Source: Anaerolineales bacterium
GTDB lineage: Bacteria; Chloroflexota; Anaerolineae; Anaerolineales; Villigracilaceae
Assembly (NCBI GenBank): GCA_016928525.1
Contig: JAFGKO010000279.1
Coordinates: forward strand, 1-8,991
Direction of reading: 5' to 3'
DNA length: 8,991 nt
The position numbers and the translations under genes are program-made. Positions 1-6,459 of the stretch are shown one piece after another. Below the pieces are notes generated by a model. It did not search any database, was not told the DNA's origin, and worked only from the letters and a program-made list of their open reading frames with translations. The stretch's first letter is position 1. Each line of letters begins with the position of its first letter.

Positions 1-1556
1 ACGGTGTCCTGGTGATCCTGACGCCCCAGGCGATGACGGACGCGGCCGCCGTGGCCAGGGCCTTGGTGGAAATCGCCAAAGATGCATATAAAACCGTGCT
101 GGCTTCGTTCATGGGCGAAGATGACGTGGCGGATGGCCGGCGCATTCTTTCGCAAGGCAAAATACCGGCCTATGAGAAACCTGAAGACGCGGTCAGGTCA
201 TTCCTGAATATGGTCGAGTACCAGCGCAACTTGAAACTGCTCAGTGAGACACCGGCCACCATCCCGCATGCATTCACCCCTAATACTGCCGATAACAGGA
301 AGATCATCAACGAGATCGCCTCGTCCGGCAGGGTCATTTTGATGGCGCCGGAAGTCAAGCAGATCCTGACCAATTACGACATCCCGCTTCCAAAAGGCGG
401 GCTGGTCAAGACGCCGCGGGAGGCCCGGGCGCTGGCTGCGGACATCGGTTTTCCGGTCGTCATGAAGATCGTATCGCCGGACATTATCTATGAAAGGGAT
501 GTTGGAGGGGTCATCACAGATATCGAGACGGAGGAAGAAATCGACCCGGCCTATGACCGGATCATGGAGGCCGTGCGATCCAAGGCCCCGGAGGCGCGCA
601 TATTTGGGGTGTATGTCGAGGAAATGATCGCAAAACGCTATGAGTTGCTGATAGGGTCCAAGAAAGACCCGATTTTCGGGCCGGTCATCGTTTTCGGTAT
701 GGGCGGGGTGGCAGTGGATGTTTTCAAGGATACCAATATCGGCATCCCACCATTGAACATGGCCCTAGCCCAGCAGCTCATCGACGGGACCAAAATATCG
801 ACGCTATTGAAAGGCTACCGGGGTACGGCGGCTGTCAATGTGGCAGCGATACAGTATCTGCTTTACAAATTCGCCTACCTGGTAATGGATTTTCCCGAGA
901 TCAGCGAAATGGACCTCAATCCGTTTGCTGTCGATGAACGCGGAGGCATCGTCCTGGACGCCAAAATCATCCTGGATGAAAAAGTGGTTGGAAAGACGGT
1001 CAAACCGTTCTCTCACATGGTGATCTGCCCGTATCCCAGGGAGTACGAGAAGACCGTCCTGATCAGGCGCGGCAGGCCGGTGTTGCTCAGGCCGATCCGA
1101 CCGGAAGATGAGCCGATGCAGGAGGAAATGTTCAGTACATTTTCCGCTGAAACCAAGCGCTTCCGCTTTTTTGGTCCGATCAAAGAATCACATGAAATGC
1201 TGGCCCGTTATTCCCAGATCGATTATGACCGGGAGATGGCAATTATCGCCGAACTTAGCGAAGGAGGCAAGAAAAGAATGGCTGGCGTGGTCAGGCTCAT
1301 CGCCGATCCGTATAACGAAACAGCCGAGTACGCCATCATAATCGGTGATCCGTGGCACAAACAGGGTTTGGGCACCATCATGACCAGCCACATTTTGGAA
1401 ATCGCCCGGCAGCGTGGGATAAAGAAAGTATACGCGTATATCCTGGGGGACAACGTCGACATGCTTAACTTGTCCAAGAAATTCAATTTCACTCCCCGAA
1501 GGGAGGAAGATTTTTGGCGGGTCGAGCTGCGCCTGGATCCTGTACCTGCGCCGTGA
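1..1556 (+). CDS. ADP-forming acyl-CoA synthetase-like protein with C-terminal GNAT acetyltransferase domain (5' partial)
   Basis: This is the C-terminal part of a protein of the acetate-CoA ligase (ADP-forming) family fused to a GNAT domain, the architecture of Pat-type protein lysine acetyltransferases. The reading frame is open to the window edge. A GTG at 12 lies inside the conserved 'GVLVILTPQAMTD' segment, so it is not the start; the missing N-terminus should hold the CoA-binding domain. Counting from that GTG, residues 1-85 match the succinyl-CoA-ligase-like flavodoxin domain. Residues about 105-330 are an ATP-grasp domain, with VMKI around K152, DVGGV at 163-167, FGPVIVFGMGG, and the metal-site motif EMDLNPF at 299-305. 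Residues about 350-510 are GNAT, with the acetyl-CoA loop HKQGLG at 449-454. The usual HK(T/S) before DVGGV reads YER here, so ligase activity is uncertain. By family analogy it would use acetyl-CoA to acetylate protein lysines; substrates cannot be read from the sequence. The family is clear, the exact role inferred. Confidence 0.9.
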   Translation, partial: GVLVILTPQAMTDAAAVARALVEIAKDAYKTVLASFMGEDDVADGRRILSQGKIPAYEKPEDAVRSFLNMVEYQRNLKLLSETPATIPHAFTPNTADNRKIINEIASSGRVILMAPEVKQILTNYDIPLPKGGLVKTPREARALAADIGFPVVMKIVSPDIIYERDVGGVITDIETEEEIDPAYDRIMEAVRSKAPEARIFGVYVEEMIAKRYELLIGSKKDPIFGPVIVFGMGGVAVDVFKDTNIGIPPLNMALAQQLIDGTKISTLLKGYRGTAAVNVAAIQYLLYKFAYLVMDFPEISEMDLNPFAVDERGGIVLDAKIILDEKVVGKTVKPFSHMVICPYPREYEKTVLIRRGRPVLLRPIRPEDEPMQEEMFSTFSAETKRFRFFGPIKESHEMLARYSQIDYDREMAIIAELSEGGKKRMAGVVRLIADPYNETAEYAIIIGDPWHKQGLGTIMTSHILEIARQRGIKKVYAYILGDNVDMLNLSKKFNFTPRREEDFWRVELRLDPVPAP

Positions 1557-1680
1557 TCCAAGTATTCATCTGGCGATTACCAGTCTCGAAGTCAAATTTC
1601 CGCTTTCACGAGCCTACCCCCATTATTTCCGGTACCTTTTCGCGAACTGCGTAGGTCCTATCTGTAAAATGTCACCGGGT

Positions 1681-2193
1681 TCATGCAGACGGTATGGTCA
1701 GGGATTCCGCTTGCGCCAGGATGGTCGTCATAGGCTTTTCTTTGCCACCGAGGTCGGCGATGGCCTCGCGGACAATGGCCTTTCTCTCATCCAGCGGCCC
1801 TTCCGCGTAGATTTTCCCCAAGCTAAATCCCAGCACACGGGTTTCACTGTCGAGCAGCACATCTTCCACGACAGCCAGCTTTGTGCCGCCTTCGGTTTGG
1901 ACCTCTCGTCCGCGCAAGTCGCCAGCCAGGGTAAAGGTAGCTGAGTCGGGTATATCCTCCAGCGCCATGACTACCTCGGGGCCGGACACAAGCCATACAT
2001 CTATGCCATAGACCTGGACGGCGCTGCGGGGGATCGCCAGCACCTTGCGATTGATAAGACCCTCTGTACCAAGATACACTCCTGCCACCTGGCGCATATC
2101 AAGGTCAAGATACAAGCCTTTGATCTCTCCCAGTTTCCTGCCGTCCGTGATGCTGACAAGGGGTTTGTTAGTATGTTCTTTAGACCTAATCAT
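1681..2193 (-). CDS. PRC-barrel domain protein
   Basis: A 170-residue soluble protein with no signal peptide or membrane segment. The start at 2193 was chosen because a strong AGGAGG (2199-2204) lies 5 nt upstream. The frame is open further upstream into the insertion sequence, but that extension is not protein-like and crosses the inverted repeat. Residues about 10-75 (SITDGRKLGEIKGLYLD then VAGVYLGTEG) are a typical PRC-barrel, a small beta-barrel also found in RimM and photosynthetic reaction-centre subunit H. Residues about 88-160 (GREVQTEGGTKLAVVEDVLLD then VLGFSLGKIY) look like a second copy, so the protein is probably a tandem PRC-barrel. Such stand-alone proteins are thought to bind proteins or RNA; no specific function can be assigned. 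It converges on the CoA ligase gene, and its upstream region is interrupted by the insertion sequence about 60 bp from the start, so its native promoter may be displaced. Confidence 0.85.
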   Translation of the reverse strand: MIRSKEHTNKPLVSITDGRKLGEIKGLYLDLDMRQVAGVYLGTEGLINRKVLAIPRSAVQVYGIDVWLVSGPEVVMALEDIPDSATFTLAGDLRGREVQTEGGTKLAVVEDVLLDSETRVLGFSLGKIYAEGPLDERKAIVREAIADLGGKEKPMTTILAQAESLTIPSA

Positions 2194-2198
2194 CCAAG

Positions 2199-2204
2199 CC
2201 TCCT
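2199..2204 (-). promoter_or_regulatory. Shine-Dalgarno site of the PRC-barrel gene
   Basis: AGGAGG on the minus strand, 5 nt before ATG 2193-2191. It decides the start among several in-frame upstream candidates. Confidence 0.8.
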
Positions 2205-2246
2205 CAAATGTTGTAATAGCTAACAGACATACATCCAGTTGCCTGT

Positions 2247-2252
2247 CTATAC
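2247..2252. repeat. Left target-site duplication, CTATAC
   Basis: CTATAC directly abuts the left inverted repeat and is repeated directly outside the right one at 3251-3256. The repeat extends in neither direction. This marks a recent, intact insertion. Confidence 0.75.
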
Positions 2253-2270
2253 TAGACATTATTGGTAATA
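2253..2270 (+). repeat. Left terminal inverted repeat of the insertion sequence
   Basis: TAGACATTATTGGTAATA, the exact reverse complement of 3233-3250. It ends 13 bp before the transposase start. Confidence 0.92.
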
Positions 2271-2283
2271 GTAAAATAGTGGC

Positions 2284-2991
2284 ATGATCAAATACGACCA
2301 ATTGAAAAAGAAACCGAAACAATTTCTTGCGGCCACTGGGCTCACGGTGGATGAATTCCGACGGTTATTGCCAGTGTTCAAAGATAAACTTGCAGTGCTG
2401 CATTCGCCAGGGCTTACAAAACGAGTTGAGCCTCGGCAACGGCGAGCCGGAGCTGGCCCTAAGGAAAAATTGCGAACAGATGAAGACAAGCTATTGTTCA
2501 TTTTGATATACCAGAAGACGTATCCAATCCAAGAGATGCTTGGATTACAGTTTGAGATCAGTCAGCCGCAAGCAAACTACTGGATTCACCTGCTCTTGCC
2601 TATCTTGAAACAAACGTTGGCTGAAATGGGTTTGACGCCTGAGCGCGATCCAGGAGCCGTTGCTGAAAGCCTATTGGTAACCGAAGCGGAGCCAGATTTC
2701 TTGATGGATGGCACAGAAAGGCGACGCCAACGTCCGAAAGATGCCCAAAAGCAGAGTGAACACTACAGTGGCAAGAAGAAAACCCATACCGACAAGAACC
2801 TTTTGTTGGTCAGCAGCCATACGAAGAAAGTGTTGTACCTCAGTCCAACCGTAGCTGGCAAAACCCATGATAAAAGAGTGGCCGATGATCACCCAATCTC
2901 CTATCCAAGATGCTCTACATTAGGCAAGGATACGGGTTTTCAAGGGTACGAGCCGAAAGGCGTGATCACATTTCAGCCAAAAAAAGCCTAA
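2284..2991 (+). CDS. IS5-family transposase, N-terminal part (frame ends early)
   Basis: Covers 235 codons of a transposase that should be about 319 residues. Residues about 20-110 form the helix-turn-helix region typical of this family (LTVDEFRRLLPVF, then LLFILIYQKTYPIQEMLGLQFEISQ). The RNase H-fold catalytic domain follows, with FLMDGTE (first Asp, D142), the hallmark RRRQRPKDAQKQSEHYSGKKK, LYLSPTVAGKTHDK, and LGKDTGFQGY (second Asp, D216). The frame ends in TAA at 2989-2991, just after seven A at 2979-2985 followed by G. Removing one A gives PKKPKGQELS and joins cleanly to the downstream frame that carries the catalytic Glu. The break is therefore a one-base frameshift, from mutation, an assembly error in the homopolymer, or programmed slippage. 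No clear Shine-Dalgarno site precedes ATG 2284. Confidence 0.9.
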   Translation: MIKYDQLKKKPKQFLAATGLTVDEFRRLLPVFKDKLAVLHSPGLTKRVEPRQRRAGAGPKEKLRTDEDKLLFILIYQKTYPIQEMLGLQFEISQPQANYWIHLLLPILKQTLAEMGLTPERDPGAVAESLLVTEAEPDFLMDGTERRRQRPKDAQKQSEHYSGKKKTHTDKNLLLVSSHTKKVLYLSPTVAGKTHDKRVADDHPISYPRCSTLGKDTGFQGYEPKGVITFQPKKA

Positions 2992-3244
2992 AGGTCAAGA
3001 GTTGAGTCAAGCAGATCGTTGGTTGAACAGCATCATTTCCGGAACAAGGATCATGGTTGAAAATACGATTGCAGGTGTCAAACGATGTCGGATTGTGAAA
3101 GATGTCTTCCGTAACACCAAAGATGGCTTTTCGGATCTGGTTATGGAAGTGGCTTGTGCTCTGCATAACCTGCGGGTGGAATGCCGCCATCCAAAACCTG
3201 CATTTCTGTTGTGTCAGCTTGCATCTTCTGCTTATTACCAATAA
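2987..3244 (+). CDS. IS5-family transposase, C-terminal part (continuation in the +1 frame)
   Basis: Continuation of the transposase after the frameshift, from CCT at 2987. It reads PKGQELSQADRW, then VENTIAGVKRCRIVKDVFRN and GFSDLVMEVACALHNLRVECR, all characteristic of the C-terminal end of IS5-type DDE enzymes. The catalytic Glu is in VENTIAG (E259 of the reconstructed 319-residue protein), completing the D142, D216, E259 triad. A TTG at 3002 could serve as a start, but the fragment alone would lack both Asp residues and could not catalyse transposition. It makes sense only fused to the upstream part. Confidence 0.85.
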   Translation, partial: PKGQELSQADRWLNSIISGTRIMVENTIAGVKRCRIVKDVFRNTKDGFSDLVMEVACALHNLRVECRHPKPAFLLCQLASSAYYQ

Positions 3245-3250
3245 TGTCTA
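3233..3250 (-). repeat. Right terminal inverted repeat of the insertion sequence
   Basis: Exact inverted copy of 2253-2270. It contains the TAA stop codon of the transposase at 3242-3244. Confidence 0.92.
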
Positions 3251-3256
3251 CTATAC
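3251..3256. repeat. Right target-site duplication, CTATAC
   Basis: Second copy of the CTATAC direct repeat, abutting the right inverted repeat. Confidence 0.75.
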
Positions 3257-3416
3257 ATTTTTCTCATCCATAAATAAATCAAATTAACAAGTTCTTTGGG
3301 AATTTCCGTGGTAGATACTCTAACCAGAATCCCGGTTTTTTGAAGACAATTCGCTGGATGCAAGTTTGGGAAAATATACAAGAAGCAGCAATGTCATGCA
3401 ACGCCATACCCGTTCC

Positions 3417-3609
3417 TAGGGTAATCGCATTTGGATTTTTAACCGGTAATTATCGAAAGGATTTGTCATTGCGAGGCGTTTTTTGCCGAAGCAATCCCCA
3501 CTTAAACGAGAAAATCCTGCCTTCAGGAGATTGCTTCGTTCGCTGGAGAACGCTCACTTGCAATGACATCGTTATTTTGGGCGATTCTTTTTGAAATGCG
3601 ATTGCCCTA
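3417..3609. mobile_element. MITE-like palindromic element with flanking direct repeats
   Basis: The outer arms TAGGGTAATCGCATTT (3417-3432) and AAATGCGATTGCCCTA (3594-3609) are inverted repeats with 15 of 16 positions matching. They are immediately flanked by ACCCGTTCC (3408-3416) and ACCCGTTTCC (3610-3619), which look like a target-site duplication with one extra T. The element is about 193 bp, has no coding capacity, and could fold into a long imperfect hairpin. This is the structure of a miniature inverted-repeat transposable element mobilised by a transposase encoded elsewhere. The TAGGG end and 8-10 bp duplication are reminiscent of ISAs1-family elements (ends near CAGGG); this link is inference from memory of the family. 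It is unrelated to the neighbouring IS5-type ends. Confidence 0.65.
3464..3568. repeat. TGTCATTGCGAG-type palindromic repeat nested in the MITE-like element
   Basis: Begins TGTCATTGCGAG (3464-3475) and ends GCAATGACA (3560-3568). Inner arms GAAGCAATCCCC (3488-3499) and GAGATTGCTTCG (3527-3538) are inverted, and the apex forms a 5-bp hairpin TCCTG/CAGGA (3515-3528). This TGTCATTGCGAG...GAAGCAATC pattern is a widely seen dispersed intergenic palindrome in bacterial genomes. It probably folds as a cruciform or RNA hairpin; its function is unknown. Confidence 0.75.
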
Positions 3610-3642
3610 ACCCGTTTCCTGATCCATAGCCCGCATCTGTAC

Positions 3643-3648
3643 TATAAT
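3643..3648 (+). promoter_or_regulatory. Possible -10 element upstream of the lipoprotein gene
   Basis: A perfect TATAAT, 230 bp before the lipoprotein start. The hexamer 17 bp upstream (TGATCC at 3620-3625) matches the -35 consensus poorly, so the assignment is weak. If real, the transcript has a long leader of about 220 nt. Confidence 0.3.
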
Positions 3649-3657
3649 ATTAACTCT

Positions 3658-3750
3658 TACCGGTATCAATTCACGGGGAGACCGACCATCCCGGTAGGCC
3701 TGACCGAATCCCATTTATATGTAAGAACACAATCCTCCTTCCAAAGGAGG
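3658..3750 (+). other. Possibly structured leader before the lipoprotein gene
   Basis: Contains TACCGG (3658-3663) able to pair with CCGGTA (3691-3696), a competing CGGT/ACCG hairpin (3692-3705), and a CCTCCT/AGGAGG hairpin (3734-3750). ACCGAATCC occurs twice (3703-3711 and 3769-3777). The mutually exclusive pairings are compatible with a regulatory leader, but no known riboswitch consensus was recognised and chance is not excluded. Confidence 0.2.
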
Positions 3751-3877
3751 CTCGATAAACGCCAATTAACCGAATCCAATCATCCTTTCTTCCATTCTAT
3801 TCTATTTGCCCGTAGCGAAAGCTTGGGCAGAATATCAGAACTTCACTCACATGGCAAGCTTAGAAAGGATATTTCCC

Positions 3878-5158
3878 ATGAAAAGTGGCAGGCCTTTTCA
3901 ACAAGTAATCGTCCTGGTATTTATTTCTCTGATGATACAAGGATGCGGCCAAGTAACGAATGAGGCCACACCCGTTCCTGAAACAGCACAACCGCCAGAG
4001 ACCGAACTGCCAGAGACAGCAACCCTAGCCGTCGAAGCGAACGCAGAACCTATCCAATACATAGCTGATTTGAGTTCGAACGCAAACTGGACCGGCCATC
4101 CGCATTTGAAGGTCTCAGGCGGGGAACTGGTGTTCGCGCCCACTGATTTCGAGCAAGTATGGGCCAAAGATTTTTCCGAAACCCTGGGTGATTTTTCTCT
4201 CACAGCAACTTTTTCTTATGATACCGCCGGGATAGATGAATACGGGGTTGCAGTCATGATTGGGGATCCCACCAGCAAAAACTTCTTCTTCCTGGGGCCC
4301 AATCCCTACCAGGGAAATACCATCTGGTTCTTTGTCATGGTCAAGAACGGGGAATATATCCATCCAGACGTCCCGCCGCCCACCACACCCGGCCAACCGC
4401 AGGAGTTCGCCATCGAGATCCGGCGCACTGGCGACAAAGTGCTCGCCTATGTCGACGGCCAAAGGATCATGACGCGCGACGACATTGTATTCTATGGGAA
4501 ACCAGCCGAAATGCGGGTCGGCGTGCATGCGGATGGAAATAACGACACCCTCTACCTATACGAGCTGACGGTCAGCACGCCGGGGAGCCTCGCTGCGGAG
4601 GCTACACCAGAATCTGCTTCTGCCCCGCAGCCTGCCGCTACCGGTGACGGAACCTTTACAGGCAGATTACTCGACCATAATAGCCGAGATGCCGTGGCTG
4701 GCGCAGGGATCGTCTTGTGCCATGATACAGGTGATAGTTGTACGATAGACGCCGCTCTGTCAGCGCAAACCAGTTCGGGAGGCGAGTTCGAGATCACAGG
4801 CATCCCAGCCGGTAAGTATGTGATCCTGTACAACCCAACAGGAATCGATGCACAATATGTTGACGAGTTGGTTGTCGAGATCAACAGCAAGAGCGCTGAT
4901 TGTCTAGGCAGCGGGTTCGCGGGCTCCGTGCCAGCAGAGTGTGAAGGCTCGATCCCCTTTATGGACGATCCTAAACTCATGTTGAAAGGCGATTCGCGCA
5001 TCGAGATCACTGAAACAGCCTTTTCCGTCATCGAGGGTTCGCTCTATTCCCAAAAATACGGCCTGCACCTGGACTTCAAGGATTCCAAACCGTTGAGCGT
5101 GGAGATCGGAGCCGGGGACACAATCGAGAGCGACCTGCTTATTTGGGTAGGAAAGTAA
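3878..5158 (+). CDS. Secreted lipoprotein with jelly-roll-like and carboxypeptidase-regulatory-like domains
   Basis: A 426-residue exported lipoprotein of unknown function. The start at 3878 is chosen because AAAGGA (3864-3869) lies 8 nt upstream and a signal peptide begins there at once. MKSGRPFQQ is followed by a hydrophobic stretch and the lipobox IQGC with Cys23; Gln at -2 is unusual but tolerable. Residues 24-58 form a Pro/Glu/Thr-rich linker. Residues about 60-235 are a beta-rich concanavalin/LamG-like region (DFSLTATFSY, GVAVMIGDP, FAIEIRRTGDKVLAYVDGQRI, RVGVHADG). Residues about 255-320 resemble a carboxypeptidase-regulatory/CnaB-type beta-sandwich (FTGRLLD, AVAGAGIVL, SGGEFEITGIPAGKYVILY). 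The rest is a further beta-rich stretch with no recognised family. Cysteine pairs CHDTGDSC and DCLGSGFAGSVPAEC could form disulfides outside the cell. Likely surface-anchored, perhaps binding glycans, but no catalytic residues are seen. Confidence 0.8.
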   Translation: MKSGRPFQQVIVLVFISLMIQGCGQVTNEATPVPETAQPPETELPETATLAVEANAEPIQYIADLSSNANWTGHPHLKVSGGELVFAPTDFEQVWAKDFSETLGDFSLTATFSYDTAGIDEYGVAVMIGDPTSKNFFFLGPNPYQGNTIWFFVMVKNGEYIHPDVPPPTTPGQPQEFAIEIRRTGDKVLAYVDGQRIMTRDDIVFYGKPAEMRVGVHADGNNDTLYLYELTVSTPGSLAAEATPESASAPQPAATGDGTFTGRLLDHNSRDAVAGAGIVLCHDTGDSCTIDAALSAQTSSGGEFEITGIPAGKYVILYNPTGIDAQYVDELVVEINSKSADCLGSGFAGSVPAECEGSIPFMDDPKLMLKGDSRIEITETAFSVIEGSLYSQKYGLHLDFKDSKPLSVEIGAGDTIESDLLIWVGK

Positions 5159-5162
5159 GCGG

Positions 5163-5168
5163 TATAAT
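5163..5168 (+). promoter_or_regulatory. Possible -10 element of the acyl-CoA dehydrogenase gene
   Basis: TATAAT just after the lipoprotein stop codon and 31 bp before ATG 5200. No good -35 is seen; TTGGGT (5143-5148) is only 14 bp upstream. It would allow the dehydrogenase to be transcribed separately from the lipoprotein gene. Confidence 0.4.
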
Positions 5169-5190
5169 CACCTCAACCCAACCAGCCATT

Positions 5191-5195
5191 GGAGG
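5191..5195 (+). promoter_or_regulatory. Shine-Dalgarno site of the acyl-CoA dehydrogenase gene
   Basis: GGAGG, 4 nt before ATG 5200, fixing the start. It is strong compared with the following two genes, which have weak or no site. Confidence 0.75.
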
Positions 5196-5199
5196 ATAA

Positions 5200-6369
<1,170 letters not shown>

Positions 6370-6386
6370 AATCATAATTACTCTCA

Positions 6387-6459
6387 ACCACAAAGACACC
6401 AAGGCACGAAGTCACAAAGTTTTAAAATTGGTGTCTTTGTGGCTTTCTGTCTTCGTGGT
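6387..6459. repeat. Hairpin-forming ACCACAAAGACACC dispersed repeat
   Basis: The left arm starting ACCACAAAGACACCAAGGCA (6387-6406) and the right arm ending TTTCTGTCTTCGTGGT (6444-6459) are imperfect inverted repeats over about 29 bp, around a TTTTAAAA-like centre. Units of the form CAC-AAAG recur in each arm. This is a familiar type of dispersed intergenic repeat. It begins 18 bp after the dehydrogenase stop codon. As RNA it would form a long imperfect stem, possibly protecting or ending the upstream message, but no T-run follows. Its right arm runs into the reading frame of the next gene. Confidence 0.75.

Larger units (their letters stand above)
2253..3250 (+). mobile_element. IS5-family insertion sequence, about 998 bp
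   Basis: The element is bounded by perfect 18-bp terminal inverted repeats (2253-2270 and 3233-3250) and flanked on both sides by CTATAC (2247-2252 and 3251-3256). It carries one transposase, read in the + direction and split over two frames. The transposase resembles IS5-family (ISL2/IS1031-like) DDE enzymes. Length and layout fit a complete single-gene element. Base composition is visibly more AT-rich than the neighbouring host genes. The transposase stop codon (3242-3244) lies inside the right inverted repeat, so little spare sequence exists. A 6-bp duplication is unusual for IS5, where 2-4, 8 or 9 bp are more typical, so group assignment is tentative. Confidence 0.9.
3251..3877. other. 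627-bp spacer without a credible gene
   Basis: AT-rich stretch between the insertion sequence and the lipoprotein start. Open frames here (for example 3340-3594 +) run through palindromic repeat sequence, have no Shine-Dalgarno site and give protein of no recognisable kind. The region holds the MITE-like palindrome at 3417-3609 with a nested repeat, a TATAAT at 3643-3648, and a possibly structured leader at 3658-3750. Confidence 0.7.

Noticed and set aside
1557..1680. Convergent terminator between the CoA ligase and PRC-barrel genes
   Set aside because: Only a weak GCCTAC/GTAGGT pairing is seen and no T-run follows, so no terminator is called in this 124-bp gap.
2194..2322. N-terminal extension of the PRC-barrel protein to 2322
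   Set aside because: It would run across the IS inverted repeat into the transposase gene, and the extra residues are not conserved-looking; the strong AGGAGG supports 2193.
2979..2985. Classic -1 ribosomal slippery site A-AAA-AAA
   Set aside because: A -1 shift leads into a frame that stops after a few codons; the downstream transposase part needs a +1 shift or loss of one A.
3321..3346. Possible rho-independent terminator AACC...GGTTTTTT
   Set aside because: The stem is only 4 bp with an 8-nt loop, too weak to support a terminator.
3340..3594. 84-codon open frame on the + strand
   Set aside because: Starts with TTG without a Shine-Dalgarno site, and most of it is the sequence of the two nested palindromic repeats; the protein resembles no family.
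3806..3877. Longer lipoprotein start at TTG 3806 or ATG 3851
   Set aside because: These add a polar N-terminal extension before the signal peptide and lack a good ribosome site; ATG 3878 has AAAGGA at good spacing and begins a standard lipoprotein signal.
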